A stretch of 64,000 nt of DNA from Phascolarctos cinereus (Eukaryota; Chordata; Mammalia; Diprotodontia; Phascolarctidae): positions 13,955,001 to 14,019,000 of the forward strand of contig NW_018343984.1 in the NCBI RefSeq assembly GCF_002099425.1, in the 5' to 3' direction. The notes under the pieces were generated by a model that was not told where the DNA came from, searched no databases, and saw only the letters and a program-made list of their open reading frames with translations. Position 1 is the stretch's first letter; every line of letters starts with the position of its first letter. The position numbers and the translations under genes were made by a program. This document shows, in pieces, positions 32,296 through 42,682 of this stretch.

Positions 32296-32548
32296 TAAAT
32301 GTTGTTTGGTCAATCTGACTCTTCATGACCCTATTTGGGATTTTCTTGGCGAAGATACTGGAATGGTTTGCCATTTCCTTCTCCAGGTCATTTTACAGAT
32401 GAGGAAACTGAGGCAAACAGGGTTAAGTGACTTGCCCAGGGTCACACAGCTAGGAACTATCAGAGGCCAGATTTTAACACATAAAGATGAGTCTTCCTGA
32501 CTCCAGGCCTGGTGCTCTAACCACTGTGCAACCCATCCACCCTAGTCA
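32296..32548 (-). mobile_element. Mar-1 CORE-SINE
   Basis: 'ctgactcttcatgaccctat', 'gttaagtgacttgcccaggg', 'gcctggtgctctaaccactg'. Near full length. Confidence 0.92.
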
Positions 32549-32594
32549 AGCAATTGGAGTGGACTAATCTAAAAAACAAACTTGTGAGGTAACA

Positions 32595-32820
32595 GGGTCT
32601 GGTGGAAAGAACTGTTGCCTTGGGAGTCAGGAGAAATGGGTTCAAATCCTGCTCCTGATGCTTTTAGAGGTACAACCATTGGTACATATTTCATCTCTGA
32701 CCTTTATTTCTCATCTGGAAAATGAGAATAATTAGACTTGGACTACCTTTCTCAGGGGGTTACTGGGAGGAAAATGCTTTGAACACCTTAAAGGACCATG
32801 TACATGTATGCTTATTGTAT
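32595..32820 (+). mobile_element. MIR SINE
   Basis: 'gccttgggagtcaggagaaa', 'gggttcaaatcctgctcctg', 'atttctcatctggaaaatga', 'tttctcagggggttactggg'. Confidence 0.82.
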
Positions 32821-32857
32821 ATATCAATCATAACAACTACAATTCTCATAATGCCCT

Positions 32858-33058
32858 GGGAGTGTGCTAAAGTGGAAGGATCTCTGGTTCTGAAGTCAAA
32901 GGACCTGAGTTTAAATCCCACTTCTTATGCTCACTGTCTAAGTGACCTTAGACAAATCAGTTAATCTCTGTGGGCCTCAGTTTACTCATGCGTAAAAGGA
33001 GAGGGAGAGTAGTCTAGTTGGCCTCTGAGGTACCTCCTGGCTCGGAAGCTCTGATCCT
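32858..33058 (+). mobile_element. MIR SINE
   Basis: 'ttctgaagtcaaaggacctg', 'ctctgtgggcctcagtttac', 'gttggcctctgaggtacctc'. Confidence 0.82.
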
Positions 33059-33127
33059 AATGAGTTTTCATGCCAAAATATCCCCTGGTTACAACAATTT
33101 TCCAGGTTTTCTTCTTTACCATCTGTT

Positions 33128-33600
33128 GCAGACCCAGAGATACAAGATCTGGAGGGAACTTTAGAGATCATCTCCAAACCCTTAATTTGGCAGATGAGGA
33201 AACTGAGGCCCAGAAAGAAGCCATTTGCACAAGGTTGTACCCCTAAGAAATGGCAGAGCCAAAACTCACAAGCAGACCTTCTGAATCCAAGTCTACTGTT
33301 TAGAAGGTCTGGAAAGGACCTTGGAGGCTATTCAGTTTAACCCACTTAGTTTACAGATGAGGAAAATGAGGCCCAGACTGATTAAGTCATTTGGGACAAT
33401 AGATTAAGAGCTGAAGGAACCCCAGAGGCCACTGGTGCAACCCCCTTCTTTTCCAGATAAAGTAACTGAGAATCAGGAAATTGAAGACACTGAGGACCAT
33501 AGGATTGCAGAATAAAAGCTAGCCAGGCCAATCCTCTCATTGTGAAGATGAGCAAACTGAGGCCTAAAAAAGTGGAAGCGTTCTTTCTATTACAAATGAC
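33128..33600 (-). repeat. Row of four partial MIR-related units
   Basis: Four consecutive pieces repeat the same segment: 'gagggaactttagagatcat', 'ggaaaggaccttggaggcta', 'gaaggaaccccagaggccac' and 'agctagccaggccaatcctc', each followed by an 'agatgaggaaactgaggc'-like word. All share one orientation. Confidence 0.65.
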
Positions 33601-33689
33601 AAATGTCTGTTGTTTTCTTTCTTTTCTTTTTTTCACTTGCAACAAGAAATGTAATTTCTCTTGAATAGAGCCATCCTCTGACAATAGAT

Positions 33690-33940
33690 GGGGCAGTGAG
33701 GCAGGTGAGTGGATAGAGTGCCAGGCCTAGATCATCTTTCTAGGTTCAAACCTGGCCTCAGACCCTTGTTAGCTGTGTGACCCTGGGCAAGTCACTTCAC
33801 CCTGTTTGCCTCAGTTTCCTCATCTATAAAATGAGCTGAAGAAGGAGATGGCAAACCGCTGCAGTATCTCTGCCAAGAAAACCCCAGATGGGATCATGAA
33901 GAGTTGGACATGTCTGAAAAATAATTGAACTGACAACAGG
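33690..33940 (+). mobile_element. Mar-1 CORE-SINE
   Basis: 'gttagctgtgtgaccctggg', 'gcagtatctctgccaagaaa', 'gggatcatgaagagttggac'. Confidence 0.92.
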
Positions 33941-34335
33941 AGCCAAACCTAAGAAAATGAGGTAACCTTCCCCCCATCCTTTAGTTAGATGCTTGAGCAA
34001 GGAAAGGGGCCTAAATATAAATTTATTTTGGAGCATGTACCTCCAGGTGAATATGACTTGCCCTTATTCAACCTCTCCCGTCCCAGAGAAGAGTCCTACA
34101 TTTAAATAAAGAACTACATTTCTCCTGCACATAAACTGTTTTACTGTAAACACATATTTAGACTACATAGACCACAAAGTCACTTTAAAAAATAGAAACG
34201 GGTGTCCGCTAGGAAATAGATCCTCTCTTAGGAACGAAACATTCTATCTTTTGTCACTGATACCCTTTAATTACCAGGAGACTGGGCCGGGTAGACTCTT
34301 CCCCATGGTATCCCTCAGTAAGTTGAAGACTTTAG

Positions 34336-34800
34336 AGGAGGCAGTGAGGTACAATGGAATGAGCATTAGTCCTAGACTCACAGGTGGTGGCTGCTGTTCA
34401 GTCCTTTCAGCCATAAATGTGGCCCCATTTAGAGTTTTCTTGGCAGAGATACTGGAGTGGTTTGCCATTCCCCCCCCCCTTTTTACAGATGAGGAAACTG
34501 AGGCAAACATGGTTAAGTGACTTGCCCAGGGTCACACAGCTAGGAAGTGTCTGAAGCGTGGTGCTTTATCCAGCGCACCACCTAGCTGCTCCTAAGTCAC
34601 AGAACCTCTGGTGCTTACTGGCTGTGTGACCTTGGGCAAGTCAATAATAACAATAGTAACCTAATATTTATATAGTCCTTACTATGTGCCAGGCACAGTA
34701 TTAGGTGTTTTCTCTGCTTCAGTTTTCTCCTCTAAAATAAGAGGTTAAACTAGACGGCCTCCAAGATCCTTGCTAATTCTAGACCTATGGTTTTCTAAGA
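34336..34800 (+). mobile_element. MIR SINE split by a Mar-1 and a MIR-tail piece
   Basis: Parts at 34336-34385, 34593-34640 and 34714-34800 read as one MIR: 'gaggcagtgaggtacaatgg', 'ttactggctgtgtgaccttg', 'gcttcagttttctcctctaa', 'gacggcctccaagatccttg'. A short inverted MIR tail (34641-34713, 'ctatgtgccaggcacag') interrupts it. Confidence 0.75.
34386..34592 (-). mobile_element. Mar-1 CORE-SINE inside MIR
   Basis: 'gagttttcttggcagagata', a C-run (34470-34479), 'gttaagtgacttgcccaggg', 'gcgcaccacctagctgctcc'. Confidence 0.9.
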
Positions 34801-35745
34801 CTCTCTAGTTTTACTGTTTCCCTTTTGCTAATTTTACAGGCTTCCACACTTGGGGAGATGATTGAAAAGCAGTCACAGGAAATATAATATGGCTTTAAAA
34901 GGGGTGAGTATGAAATGGGTAGCCCTGCAAGTGGTTTCTGGATGCCTGGGTTCAGGTCTGTGATGAAATGAAGCTTTCTTTCCCCTCCCAAGGACATCAT
35001 TGCAAAAGAGCCATGGAAAATGAAAACTTCATAGGTTTCAGGAAGGAGCTGGGGCTTTAGTGAGCAGTTTGCCCTTAGCATCAGCTGCTTCTCTCCCATG
35101 TTTCTCCGGGATGCTTCCAGCTTCCAGCCCTTTGGGTATGACTTTCGAACTAACTTCCATTTCCTCAAGGAAACAGGCTCTTTTTCCCATATTTAATTCT
35201 CAGATTAAAACTAATTAACTGGGGCAGGAAGTGGGAGGAAGGATTAATATTATATAACAATTGCCTACCCTTTCTCAAGTACTATTTACTGCTCATTTTT
35301 TCCTGTGCTTTGTAAACATGAAAATGAGTTTGAGAGTTTGTGTTTCTTTTTCTTTCACTCATCAGAAACAGAATGGGTTTTTTTCATAAATTATGCAAAT
35401 AAATAGCTGTACTTCCTACAACCTGGGACTTTCTCTCCATAGAATTTCCCAATAAAGTTTCTCCCTACTTGTAAACCATCGCAATTTTGCTCCGATGTTC
35501 CCCTTTCAAATCATTTTGTCTCTCCTCCTCCCTGTCCCTCCCCCCAATCATCTGGACCCAATTTACAAACCCCAAACTGCCCAGGAATTTATGCAGGGCC
35601 TTTTCTCTGAGAATCTGGAAGGGGAGTGAATACCAGACAAGAAGAGACCAGGAGCAGAAGGAATAGCTTTAATCTGTGAAGTTGGTCACAGCTAAGAAAG
35701 GGCAACCCTAAGCAGCAAGTAGCTTCAGGGTGTCCTGAGGAGGTA
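34801..35745. other. Unassigned, repeat-poor stretch
   Basis: No repeat recognised. A 127-codon minus frame (34785-35168) has no recognisable domain, and I do not call it a gene. Confidence 0.45.
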
Positions 35746-35751
35746 AAGGAT

Positions 35752-35878
35752 GGTGGAGTGGAAGAGGAGAGGGGGAGAAGAGAGAAATGGGGAGGGGGAA
35801 GGAGGAGAGAAGGAGAAGCAGGAAGAAGAGGAGGAAGAGGAAATGAGGAGAAAAAAGAGGGGAAAGAAGAGGAAGAGT
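35752..35878. repeat. GA-rich purine tract
   Basis: About 125 bases of GGA/GAA on the plus strand. Confidence 0.93.
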
Positions 35879-35915
35879 CTAGGCTGCTTAAATAACTGCA
35901 ATATAATTCAAAGAT

Positions 35916-36178
35916 GGTGGCAGCTAGGTAGTGCAGTGACAATGTCAGGCCTGGAGTCAGAAAGACTTATCTTTCTGAGTTCAAATCCAGCCTCAGATAC
36001 TTCCTACCTTTATGACCCTGGGCAAGTCATTTAACCCTGTTTGCCTCAGTTTCCTTATCTGTCAAATGAGCTGGAAAAGGAAATGGCAAATCACTCCAGT
36101 ATCTTTGCCAAGAAAACCCCAAATGGGGTCATGAAGAGTCAGACATGACTGAAAAATGACCAAACAACAATAATAAAT
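35916..36178 (+). mobile_element. Mar-1 CORE-SINE, full length
   Basis: 'ggtggcagctaggtagtgca', 'tgaccctgggcaagtcattt', 'ggggtcatgaagagtcagac', 'accaaacaacaataataa'. Flanking duplication 'ttcaaagat' (35907-35915, 36179-36187). Confidence 0.95.
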
Positions 36179-36424
36179 TTCAAAGATATTAGGCATACGC
36201 AGAGAAATGCCTCTGGGTCTGTGCTTGTTTCAGGGAGCCAAACAAGAAAGAAGAGGGGCCTAGGCCATCTTCTTGATCCCAGCTGCAGCTTCCGTAATAT
36301 GCCTGTCAACAGATGGAGTAGTCATAGACCTGCAAAGACTTAGACTCTACCATCAGAGGGTACAGGCACATCAAAGCTAACCAGAGTTCTCATATGCAGA
36401 TCTGCCTCTGCTCCCACCCCATGT

Positions 36425-36588
36425 TTCACAGGCCACTGAACTTGAGTGTTACTTCAAGCCAATATGCTTATTCGTGATCTGTAAAATGGGGATAATACTT
36501 ACCTTGCAGGATTCTGGGGAGAATCAAATGAGATAAGTATGTAAATGGTTTTCCAAACCTTAACTCTCCAAATGAAAGCTATTATTAA
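36425..36588 (+). mobile_element. MIR 3' part
   Basis: 'cgtgatctgtaaaatgggga', 'ggattctggggagaatcaaa', 'ccaaaccttaactctcc', 'aaagctattatta'. Confidence 0.8.
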
Positions 36589-36591
36589 AGG

Positions 36592-36845
36592 TTATAAATC
36601 TAGACCTAGAAGGTCATCTAGTCAGAGGTCATCTAGTCCAATATCCTCATTTTACACGTGGGGAAACTGAAGTCCAAAGAGCTTAACCAAACTCACCCCA
36701 GATCACACAAGGTAGTAAGCACTAGAGATGGGATAGAAACCCAGATCCTTTGATCCCAGAGCCAGACCATAGGGACTTTAGGGGTTATCTAGTAAAAAAC
36801 CTTCATTTTAAAGATGGAGGAACTGAGGTCCAGAGAAGTACATGG
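36592..36845 (-). mobile_element. MIR-related SINEs, two adjacent partial copies
   Basis: 36592-36770: 'aaggtcatctagtcagaggt', 'gggaaactgaagtccaaaga', 'aacccagatcctttgatccc'. 36770-36845: 'actttaggggttatctagta', 'gatggaggaactgaggtcca'. The first contains a short internal duplication of 'gtcatctagtc'. Confidence 0.75.
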
Positions 36846-36847
36846 AA

Positions 36848-37240
36848 ATATTCAATTCAATTCAATAATAGCTCTCATTTATTAAATGGCTACTAGATAG
36901 CAGAAATCATGGGGGAAGGGAAGGAATGACATTTATTATGTGACAGGTTCTGTGTTAAAAACTTAAATATTATCTTGTTTGATACTCACAACAACCCTGG
37001 GAGGTAGGTGCTATTATTATGCTCATTTTTATAGTTGAGGAAACTGAGGCAGACAGAGGTTAGGTGACTTGCCCAGGGTCACATGGCTGGTAAGCAGCCT
37101 AGGCTGGATTTGAACTCTGGTCTACCTAACTGGAGGCTCAGGACTCTATCCATTGCCCCACCTAGCTGCCTCATGCCAAGGTAGGCACTGGGATTGTAGA
37201 AAGAAAACTAGAAATTCCCTGCCTTCAAGAAGTCCTCCAC
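36848..37240 (+). repeat. Repeat D split by a MIR
   Basis: Left 36848-36921 ('attcaattcaattcaataat', 'catttattaaatggctacta') and right 37173-37240 ('aaggtaggcactgggattgt', 'attccctgccttcaagaagt') are halves of one repeat D copy. Confidence 0.65.
36922..37172 (-). mobile_element. MIR SINE, full length, inside repeat D
   Basis: 'aatgacatttattatgtgac', 'atactcacaacaaccctggg', 'ggtgacttgcccagggtcac', 'ccattgccccacctagctgc'. Confidence 0.9.
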
Positions 37241-38068
37241 AGGGCAATACCTGAAAAGATTGTCTTTGATATAGACTGTGTCCTGGTCACTTCTGGCTGG
37301 AAGTTGTCAATCTGACTGAGCACCAGATAGGAAGCTCATATCTTAAACAACCATTTTTCTAGGAAATTAATGCCAGAAAGTATTTGTTCTTCCACCCTAA
37401 AATCCCAAGACCCCATAAAGCACCCATTTTCCTCTCCATCTCTCTTCACTTTTTCTCTAAGACTTTATTGCAGGCTGGAGGAAGGAAAAGAAAGGGTTTT
37501 CTCTCCCAAAGGCTTTGTGATTAGGAGCAAATTTTGAGAATAAATGAAAGACAGAAACAGAAGGTTATAGAGGTTCCCCCTCCCCCCAAGCCCACCTCAG
37601 TCCAGGTCTCTGCCATTTTATTCCACATCAGGGATGAAGTACAAGTTTGTACACATCCACGCTGCCCCCATGATTGAGGGACATTTTAAAATTTACTCAC
37701 AACCTTCACCCTCGGTTCTGACAGCCTCATGACCCCTGGAGACTTAGCTAGCATCTACTAGTCTGCCCCCGTCCCTTCCGGTTAACCTAACGCAGGGACC
37801 ACGTCTTTGTTGCGACGGTTTATCACAGTATTCAGTATCCCCTCTCTACTCCCATGCTAGAGACAAACCGATTTGCAACATTCAGAATCCAAAAGAAATC
37901 CCTTTCAGAAGAACTGAGAAGCATCTCGTCGACCCACTGCCCTTTGAGTCCAAGAGGGTCTGAGGGTGGAGTGAAAAGCAGCAAACACACAGAACTCTAA
38001 AAAACAAACCAGGGAAGCCACAATAATTCAGCTACATCAGGCCCCTTCAATTTTCACAGGGTACTGAG
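37241..38068. other. Unassigned stretch beside the promoter region
   Basis: No repeats recognised. GC content rises toward 38.07 kb. It probably carries regulatory sequence for the promoters at 38-40 kb. Confidence 0.45.
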
Positions 38069-38191
38069 CTCCGCCCTCCTTCCTCCCTTCCCCCTAACCC
38101 GCCCCGCTTCTCCCTCTTCTAAGTCCCAAATGACAGTATAAACGCAGAGAACCGAGCGAGTTGGTGCCGTTTGCCTGTAGTGACGGAAGGT
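38069..38191 (+). promoter_or_regulatory. TATA/GC-box promoter with nearby splice donor
   Basis: Two GC-box-like motifs, 'ctccgccctc' (38070-38079) and 'acccgccccgc' (38097-38107), precede TATAAA (38137-38142). A start about 25-30 bases on would give a very short first exon ending at 'gacggaag' (38189) with the strong donor GTGAGT (38190-38195). The order promoter, exon, donor fits plus-strand transcription, toward the minus-strand gene's own promoter, so the transcript would run antisense through its exon 1. Evidence is motif-based only. Confidence 0.4.
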
Positions 38192-38392
38192 GAGTCTGTA
38201 AAAGTAGATTCCAGCTTACACCTTAAGTTCCAAACCAGCATGATTCAGCCTTCCTCAGGGTTATCACTCCCTCACTCCTCAACCCCTTTCTACAAAGGAC
38301 TTGGAAACTGGGGCCCGAAACTGGCTGGGAATCCATAGACAGGGAGAGAAGCACAAAGCAGCAGGCAGACGCACCAAGGAGAGGGGCAGAGA

Positions 38393-38705
38393 GGGGAGTA
38401 GGGACACAAGGCAGGGGGAAGACAGAGGTGAACGAGAAGGAGAGGAGAATCAGAGAGAGAAAGAAAAGGAAAGGAGAGAAGAGAGAGCAAGAACAGAAAG
38501 AGGACAGGAGAGAGAAAGAGAAAGAAAAGGGGGAGAGAGAAAGGAGGCAGAGAAAAGGAGGAAGAGTATAAAGAAGAGGAGAGAAGACAGGAGAGGAGAA
38601 GACAGAAAGAAGCGGAAGAGAACAAGATGAGACGAGAGAGGGAGAAGAGATTGAGAGGAAAAAGAAGAAAGAAGAGAGGAATAAGGGGAGAGAGCAAGAA
38701 GAGAG
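38393..38705. repeat. Long GA-rich purine tract
   Basis: About 310 bases of GAGA/GGAA/AGAGG on the plus strand, between the two putative promoters. The 213-codon minus frame and its neighbours are composition artefacts. Confidence 0.93.
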
Positions 38706-38999
38706 AAGGTAGATTTGGGGGGCGGGGGATGTCAGCAAGCCCACAGAAGCCTGGTGCATCTCCCTGCAGGGACCAGAGCCAGCTCCCTTTTCCTCCCGCT
38801 CAAATGATGGTTTTAACATAAACTGTCTGAGATCTCCTCTGGCAGGGGACTCTCTTTCAAACATGGTATTTTACAAATTGAAAAGACAAGGGGAATGCCA
38901 CAGCTGCCCTCCGGCTCCCACGCCAAAAAGTGACAGGGAGCCGGAGCGCAGACCGCCTCCAGGAGCGCAGGAAGAACCCAGCTTGGAGACCGTCTGCCT

Positions 39000-40080
39000 G
39001 CTCTCCTGCCCTCCTGCCCCACGCCTCCCGGGGCGGGCGCTGCTACTTACGTGATCTTGATCACCGTGGGGAAGACCTTTCCACGCCTTGTCCTGTGGGC
39101 TCCTAAATGCATTTGTATGCATCTGTCCAAGCAGCGAAGTGCTAACCGAAAACAGAAGCCAACTCCACACTGCTGGAGATGCAGGTACTGTCCATGAAAA
39201 TGGGGGAAAAGAATCACAAGAAAAAATAAGGATGCTTCAAAACAAAACAAACGAAACTTTCTAAAAACTAGCAGAGGGAAAAACAAAACACCCCTATCGG
39301 AGCAAAATAGGGAACAGGGAAAACTCCACGCTGGTTGACAGCCCCAGGAGAATGGTTCTCCCCAGGGCCAGTCGTCAGGGGAGCAGAGGGCAAGCTCACT
39401 GTCCCGGGCAGAAGGAAGGCAGTCGGCAGCATCAATAGCGAGCGCCGCACGCCACCAAGTAAGCCCTGGAGTTCACTTGCGGTTCAAAGACGACTCCGCG
39501 TCTCCAGAGGAGCTCTCTGCACTGGACTGAGGAGGAGGAGGGAAGAGGGGAGGGAAGGAGATTGGGGGTGGGGGAAGTCCTTGGATCTGGGGAAGGAACC
39601 AGTGCCCGAACTGAAACACACACACGTACGTACACACACATACACCGCAGCTGCAATCAAGTCGGTGGAAGGGGGCTGGTGGCCACTGCGAGGAGGAGGC
39701 TTTCAGCGCCGAGTGCCGCCCCGGCCGGCTGCTTCTCTTTGGGGAGGAGAGGAGCCAACTCCGTGGAGCAAATCCGGCCGGTGTTAAATTTCACCGCTTG
39801 CGGACTGGCAATGACATCACCAAACACAGAGCACACCTCCCCCCCACCCCCCTTTCCTTCCCTTCCACCCATCAACCTTCTCCACCCCCACCACTCTCCT
39901 ACCCCAGAGCAGAGCAAAGAGCAGCTCCTAAGCCAGAGCCAACGCTTTGGGGGCTACCTTGTCTGCGCGCCCTGCCTCGGTGGGCTGGAGCTGCGCTGCT
40001 CTCGGCCGAGCCTGTGCTTGCTACTCCCGCCACGCTGCACTGTCAGTGGAGCGAACTTCTCGGTGACGGTGCTGCCTCCT
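39000..40080 (-). promoter_or_regulatory. CpG-rich promoter and first exon region
   Basis: The most CpG-dense part of the window, with 'cggggcgggcgctg' at about 39029-39042, 'ccgccccggccggc' at 39716-39729 and many CG steps to 40040. It also holds a CRE-like 'tgacatcacc' at 39811. It surrounds the exon 1 donor of the minus-strand gene. The start site is not determinable by eye; the region is repeat-free until about 40135. Confidence 0.65.
39051..39112 (-). CDS. Exon 1 coding part of unidentified secreted/surface protein
   Basis: From ATG at 39112 the frame reads MHLGAHRTRRGKVFPTVIKI and ends after two bases of a codon at the donor GTAAGT (GT at 39050-39049). Splicing to 21170 completes a Thr codon and continues into a hydrophobic segment. 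The N-terminus is basic (HRTRRGK), as the n-region of a signal sequence can be. A second ATG at 39122 and one at 39170 (reading MWSWLLFSVSTSLLGQ) start another frame that also stays open through exon 2, so the true frame is not settled. The hydrophobic run in exon 2 and the phase-1 exit favour the frame given here. 5' UTR extends upstream to an unknown start within the CpG-rich region. Confidence 0.55.
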
Positions 40081-40197
40081 TCCTTTTCCTTCTGTACTCC
40101 TGAATATCAGGCAGTTAGTATTGTTAGGGGACTCCCTCTCATTTAACAAATGAGGAAACTGAGGCTGGGAGAAGTGATGGGCCGAAGATACCCCATC

Positions 40198-40424
40198 CAA
40201 TCCAATCTAACAAGCATTTATTAAACGCCTACTAGTACAAGGCACTAGACCAAGAGCTAGGGATTCAATAGCAAAGGGAAAAACAATTCCTGTCTTCAAA
40301 GCACATTCGTGATGGGGCAGATGGCTACTGATACAACACTGATATATGAAGAATGAGAATATGTACAGGCAGAGGATTCAATTCAACTTAACAAGCATTC
40401 ATGAAGTGCTCACTATGGGAGGTC
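40198..40424 (+). repeat. Repeat D fragments, two adjacent
   Basis: 'taacaagcatttattaaacg', 'acaaggcactagaccaagag', 'tcctgtcttcaaagcac', and again 'taacaagcattcatgaagtg' at about 40389. A short MIR piece (40140-40185) precedes. Confidence 0.6.
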
Positions 40425-40612
40425 ATAGTGCTATAGAAGATAAAGAGCTTTCCTAGGAGCCAGGAAGTCCTGGGTTCAAGATTCACATCTGGTATATAAT
40501 AGTTGTGTGGTTCTGGCAAAGTCACTTAATCTGGCTATGAGTCTAAGTTTCAGAGAAAGTATGGATCCGCCTTGGTAAAAGGAGGAGCTCCTTATTCTAG
40601 TGAAATCATGGG
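40425..40612 (+). mobile_element. Mon-1-type SINE
   Basis: 'gagctttcctaggagccagg', 'gtgtggttctggcaaagtca', 'gagtctaagtttcagagaaa', 'gtgaaatcatgggtccaatc' in Mon-1 order. Confidence 0.7.
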
Positions 40613-41124
40613 TCCAATCCCCATCTCTATGTGAGAGGTACTTTGCTTTAGAACACGGAAAAGAAAGACAAAAAAAAAGATTCTAGTTTGAATAAAATCA
40701 TCAAGTTTCTGGTAAGTATTTCTTAGATTTAGAGGCTCATTATGGAGTGGGGAGAAAGTGCCTCTGTTCAGAGTTTCTTTTAAATCAAACACTTTTAAAA
40801 AAGCAAACATTACTTTCTTGATGCCTCTTCATCCACCCCCACTACACATTTTTTCATTATTTCTTTCTCCTTGAATTTGTGAACACAAGTGGCCCCTGAT
40901 TTCAAGTCAATACAATTTGACATTATACCAATTTATCCATTTTCCTTACAAATGCACTTATAATCATAATAGGTCTCGGGACTGAAGATTTCTCTTTGCT
41001 GGGAAGATGGGAGGGGTTATATTCTATTTCTTTGAAATTTCTCCATTTTCTTTTTACTTCTCTTTCATTCCAAAATATCCCTCATTCAGTTTATGTTTTC
41101 CATTCCTTTCCCTTTCAGCAATCT

Positions 41125-41292
41125 TATGGTAGTAAGAACATTGAATTTCGAATCAGTTAACTCGGTAGAAGATTTTTAATCTAATAACCTGGTTTCAAAT
41201 CCTCGCTCTTCTGCTTACTTGCTGTGTGAGCTTTGATTTCATCTCTCTGGGTCTCAGTTTCCTCATCTACAAAAAGAGGAAGTTGGTACTAG
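41125..41292 (+). mobile_element. MIR SINE, degraded
   Basis: 'ggtttcaaatcctcgctctt', 'cttgctgtgtgagctttgat', 'gggtctcagtttcctcatct'. Confidence 0.75.
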
Positions 41293-42089
41293 ACAGAAGT
41301 ACCAATGTGGGAGACAACAGGGACTTGCTTTAAGAACAATGCTTCTTGTGCTCCCATACTTATATGTTTGAGAACAGACTCTTTTCATCACTGAAATCTA
41401 GCCAGAGCTAGCTTCATCTTTAAAATCGCCAGACTGGGACAGTCTTTCTCAATTTCTGTCAGCATCCAGGATATAAAAGCCTTGTTCACAGGATGCTTAG
41501 GCACCTTACACTGCACTGGGTTTAGGGGAAGGATTACCTTTCCTCTCTCCCTTTTAGGCCCTGTGGCCCCTAGAATTGGGTTTGAGGTTTTGGCCTATTT
41601 CATATGTCCTTTTTAGTTCTAGAGCTCAAGCTATAGAGACTTCGGAGTCAGGATTTCTGGACAGATGTTGCTGTCAGTACAATTGGGAAGCCCTAAGAAG
41701 CCAGGGTTCTGGGACTTAAGCCCAGAGAGGCTTTGGATCTTGGTGGGACCATGCTATATAGGAGAGTTGAGCTATGAGCCTAATCCTTCTCCCCAGAGCC
41801 TGAGATGATGCAAGGGAGGGTCTATGCCCCGTAAGTATTGGGAGGGAATATTTGCTGTCACTATATCTTTAAAGTAAACATTCCTTGTAAAAGCTAATCT
41901 GACTGTTGAGTGGTTAAATGGAACTGGGATGCAGGGCCTCCTAAAATTTGGGACTAGTAGCAGAGAGTGTTTAAGCCAGTGGCAGAGAGACCAAACACCC
42001 TCAAACCCTTTAAGTGTACTTGAGAACACTAAGGGAGGGATGAAAGGCAATATGCTTGGACTACAGGTGGTGGGGGCCAGAGTCATCAC
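41293..42089. other. Unassigned, repeat-poor stretch
   Basis: No repeats, exons or RNA genes recognised. Confidence 0.45.
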
Positions 42090-42200
42090 TGTTATATACA
42101 TATTAAGTATCTACTATGTGCAAGGCACTAAAGACACAAAGTTGAAGAACGACAAAATCCCTTATTCAAGAAGTTTACAATCTAAAAGGAAAGCATATAT
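42090..42200 (+). repeat. Repeat D fragment
   Basis: 'attaagtatctactatgtgc', 'aaggcactaaagacacaaag', 'agaagtttacaatctaaaag'. Confidence 0.6.
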
Positions 42201-42399
42201 GAAAGAAACATGAAGTGAGAATACAGTATTTAAAAAATATTCTAAAAGTAATAAGCATCCATACCATACCTTTGTATAGTAACATTACTAGTCCAGGACT
42301 AGAAAAATCATGGTGACAGGGGAACTGAATAATAGCAACAGACGTTTTTATTTTAATTCTCAGCTCCTTCAGAAGCTTGGGCAATTTGACTCAAAGGAT

Positions 42400-42522
42400 G
42401 CAATTCAACCCACAACATATTTATTAAGCACCTATTATGTATAGACCACTATATTAAACCAAAGAAAGAGACAAAGTTTAGGCAAAATACTGACCCCTGC
42501 CTTCATAGCACTTACAATATGT
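42400..42522 (+). repeat. Repeat D fragment
   Basis: 'caacatatttattaagcacc', 'ctgccttcatagcacttaca'. A SINE interrupts its right side. Confidence 0.6.
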
Positions 42523-42682
42523 TTTTTTCTTTCTTTTTTTTTGTGTGAGGCAATCGAAGGTTAAGTGACTTGCCCAGGGTCACACAGCTAGTAAGTATCA
42601 AGTGTCTGAGGCTGGATTTGAACTCAGTTTTCCTCTTGACTCCAGAGCAGGTGCTCTATCCACTGGGCTACCTAGCTGTCCC
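42523..42682 (-). mobile_element. Poly-A-tailed tRNA SINE
   Basis: Inverted copy with interrupted T-run, 'gacttgcccagggtcacaca', 'gggctacctagctgtccc'. Confidence 0.92.

Noticed and set aside
34785-35168. 127-codon minus-strand frame
   Set aside because: No domain, signal or splice sites recognised. It begins in a MIR tail, which argues against a gene.
38223-38864. 213-codon minus-strand frame, Ser/Leu/Phe-rich
   Set aside because: Opposite strand of a GA-rich purine tract; composition alone keeps it open.
39562-40146. 194-codon plus-strand frame in the CpG-rich region
   Set aside because: GC-rich DNA is stop-poor. The frame has no recognisable domain and lies antisense to the likely 5' UTR of the minus-strand gene.
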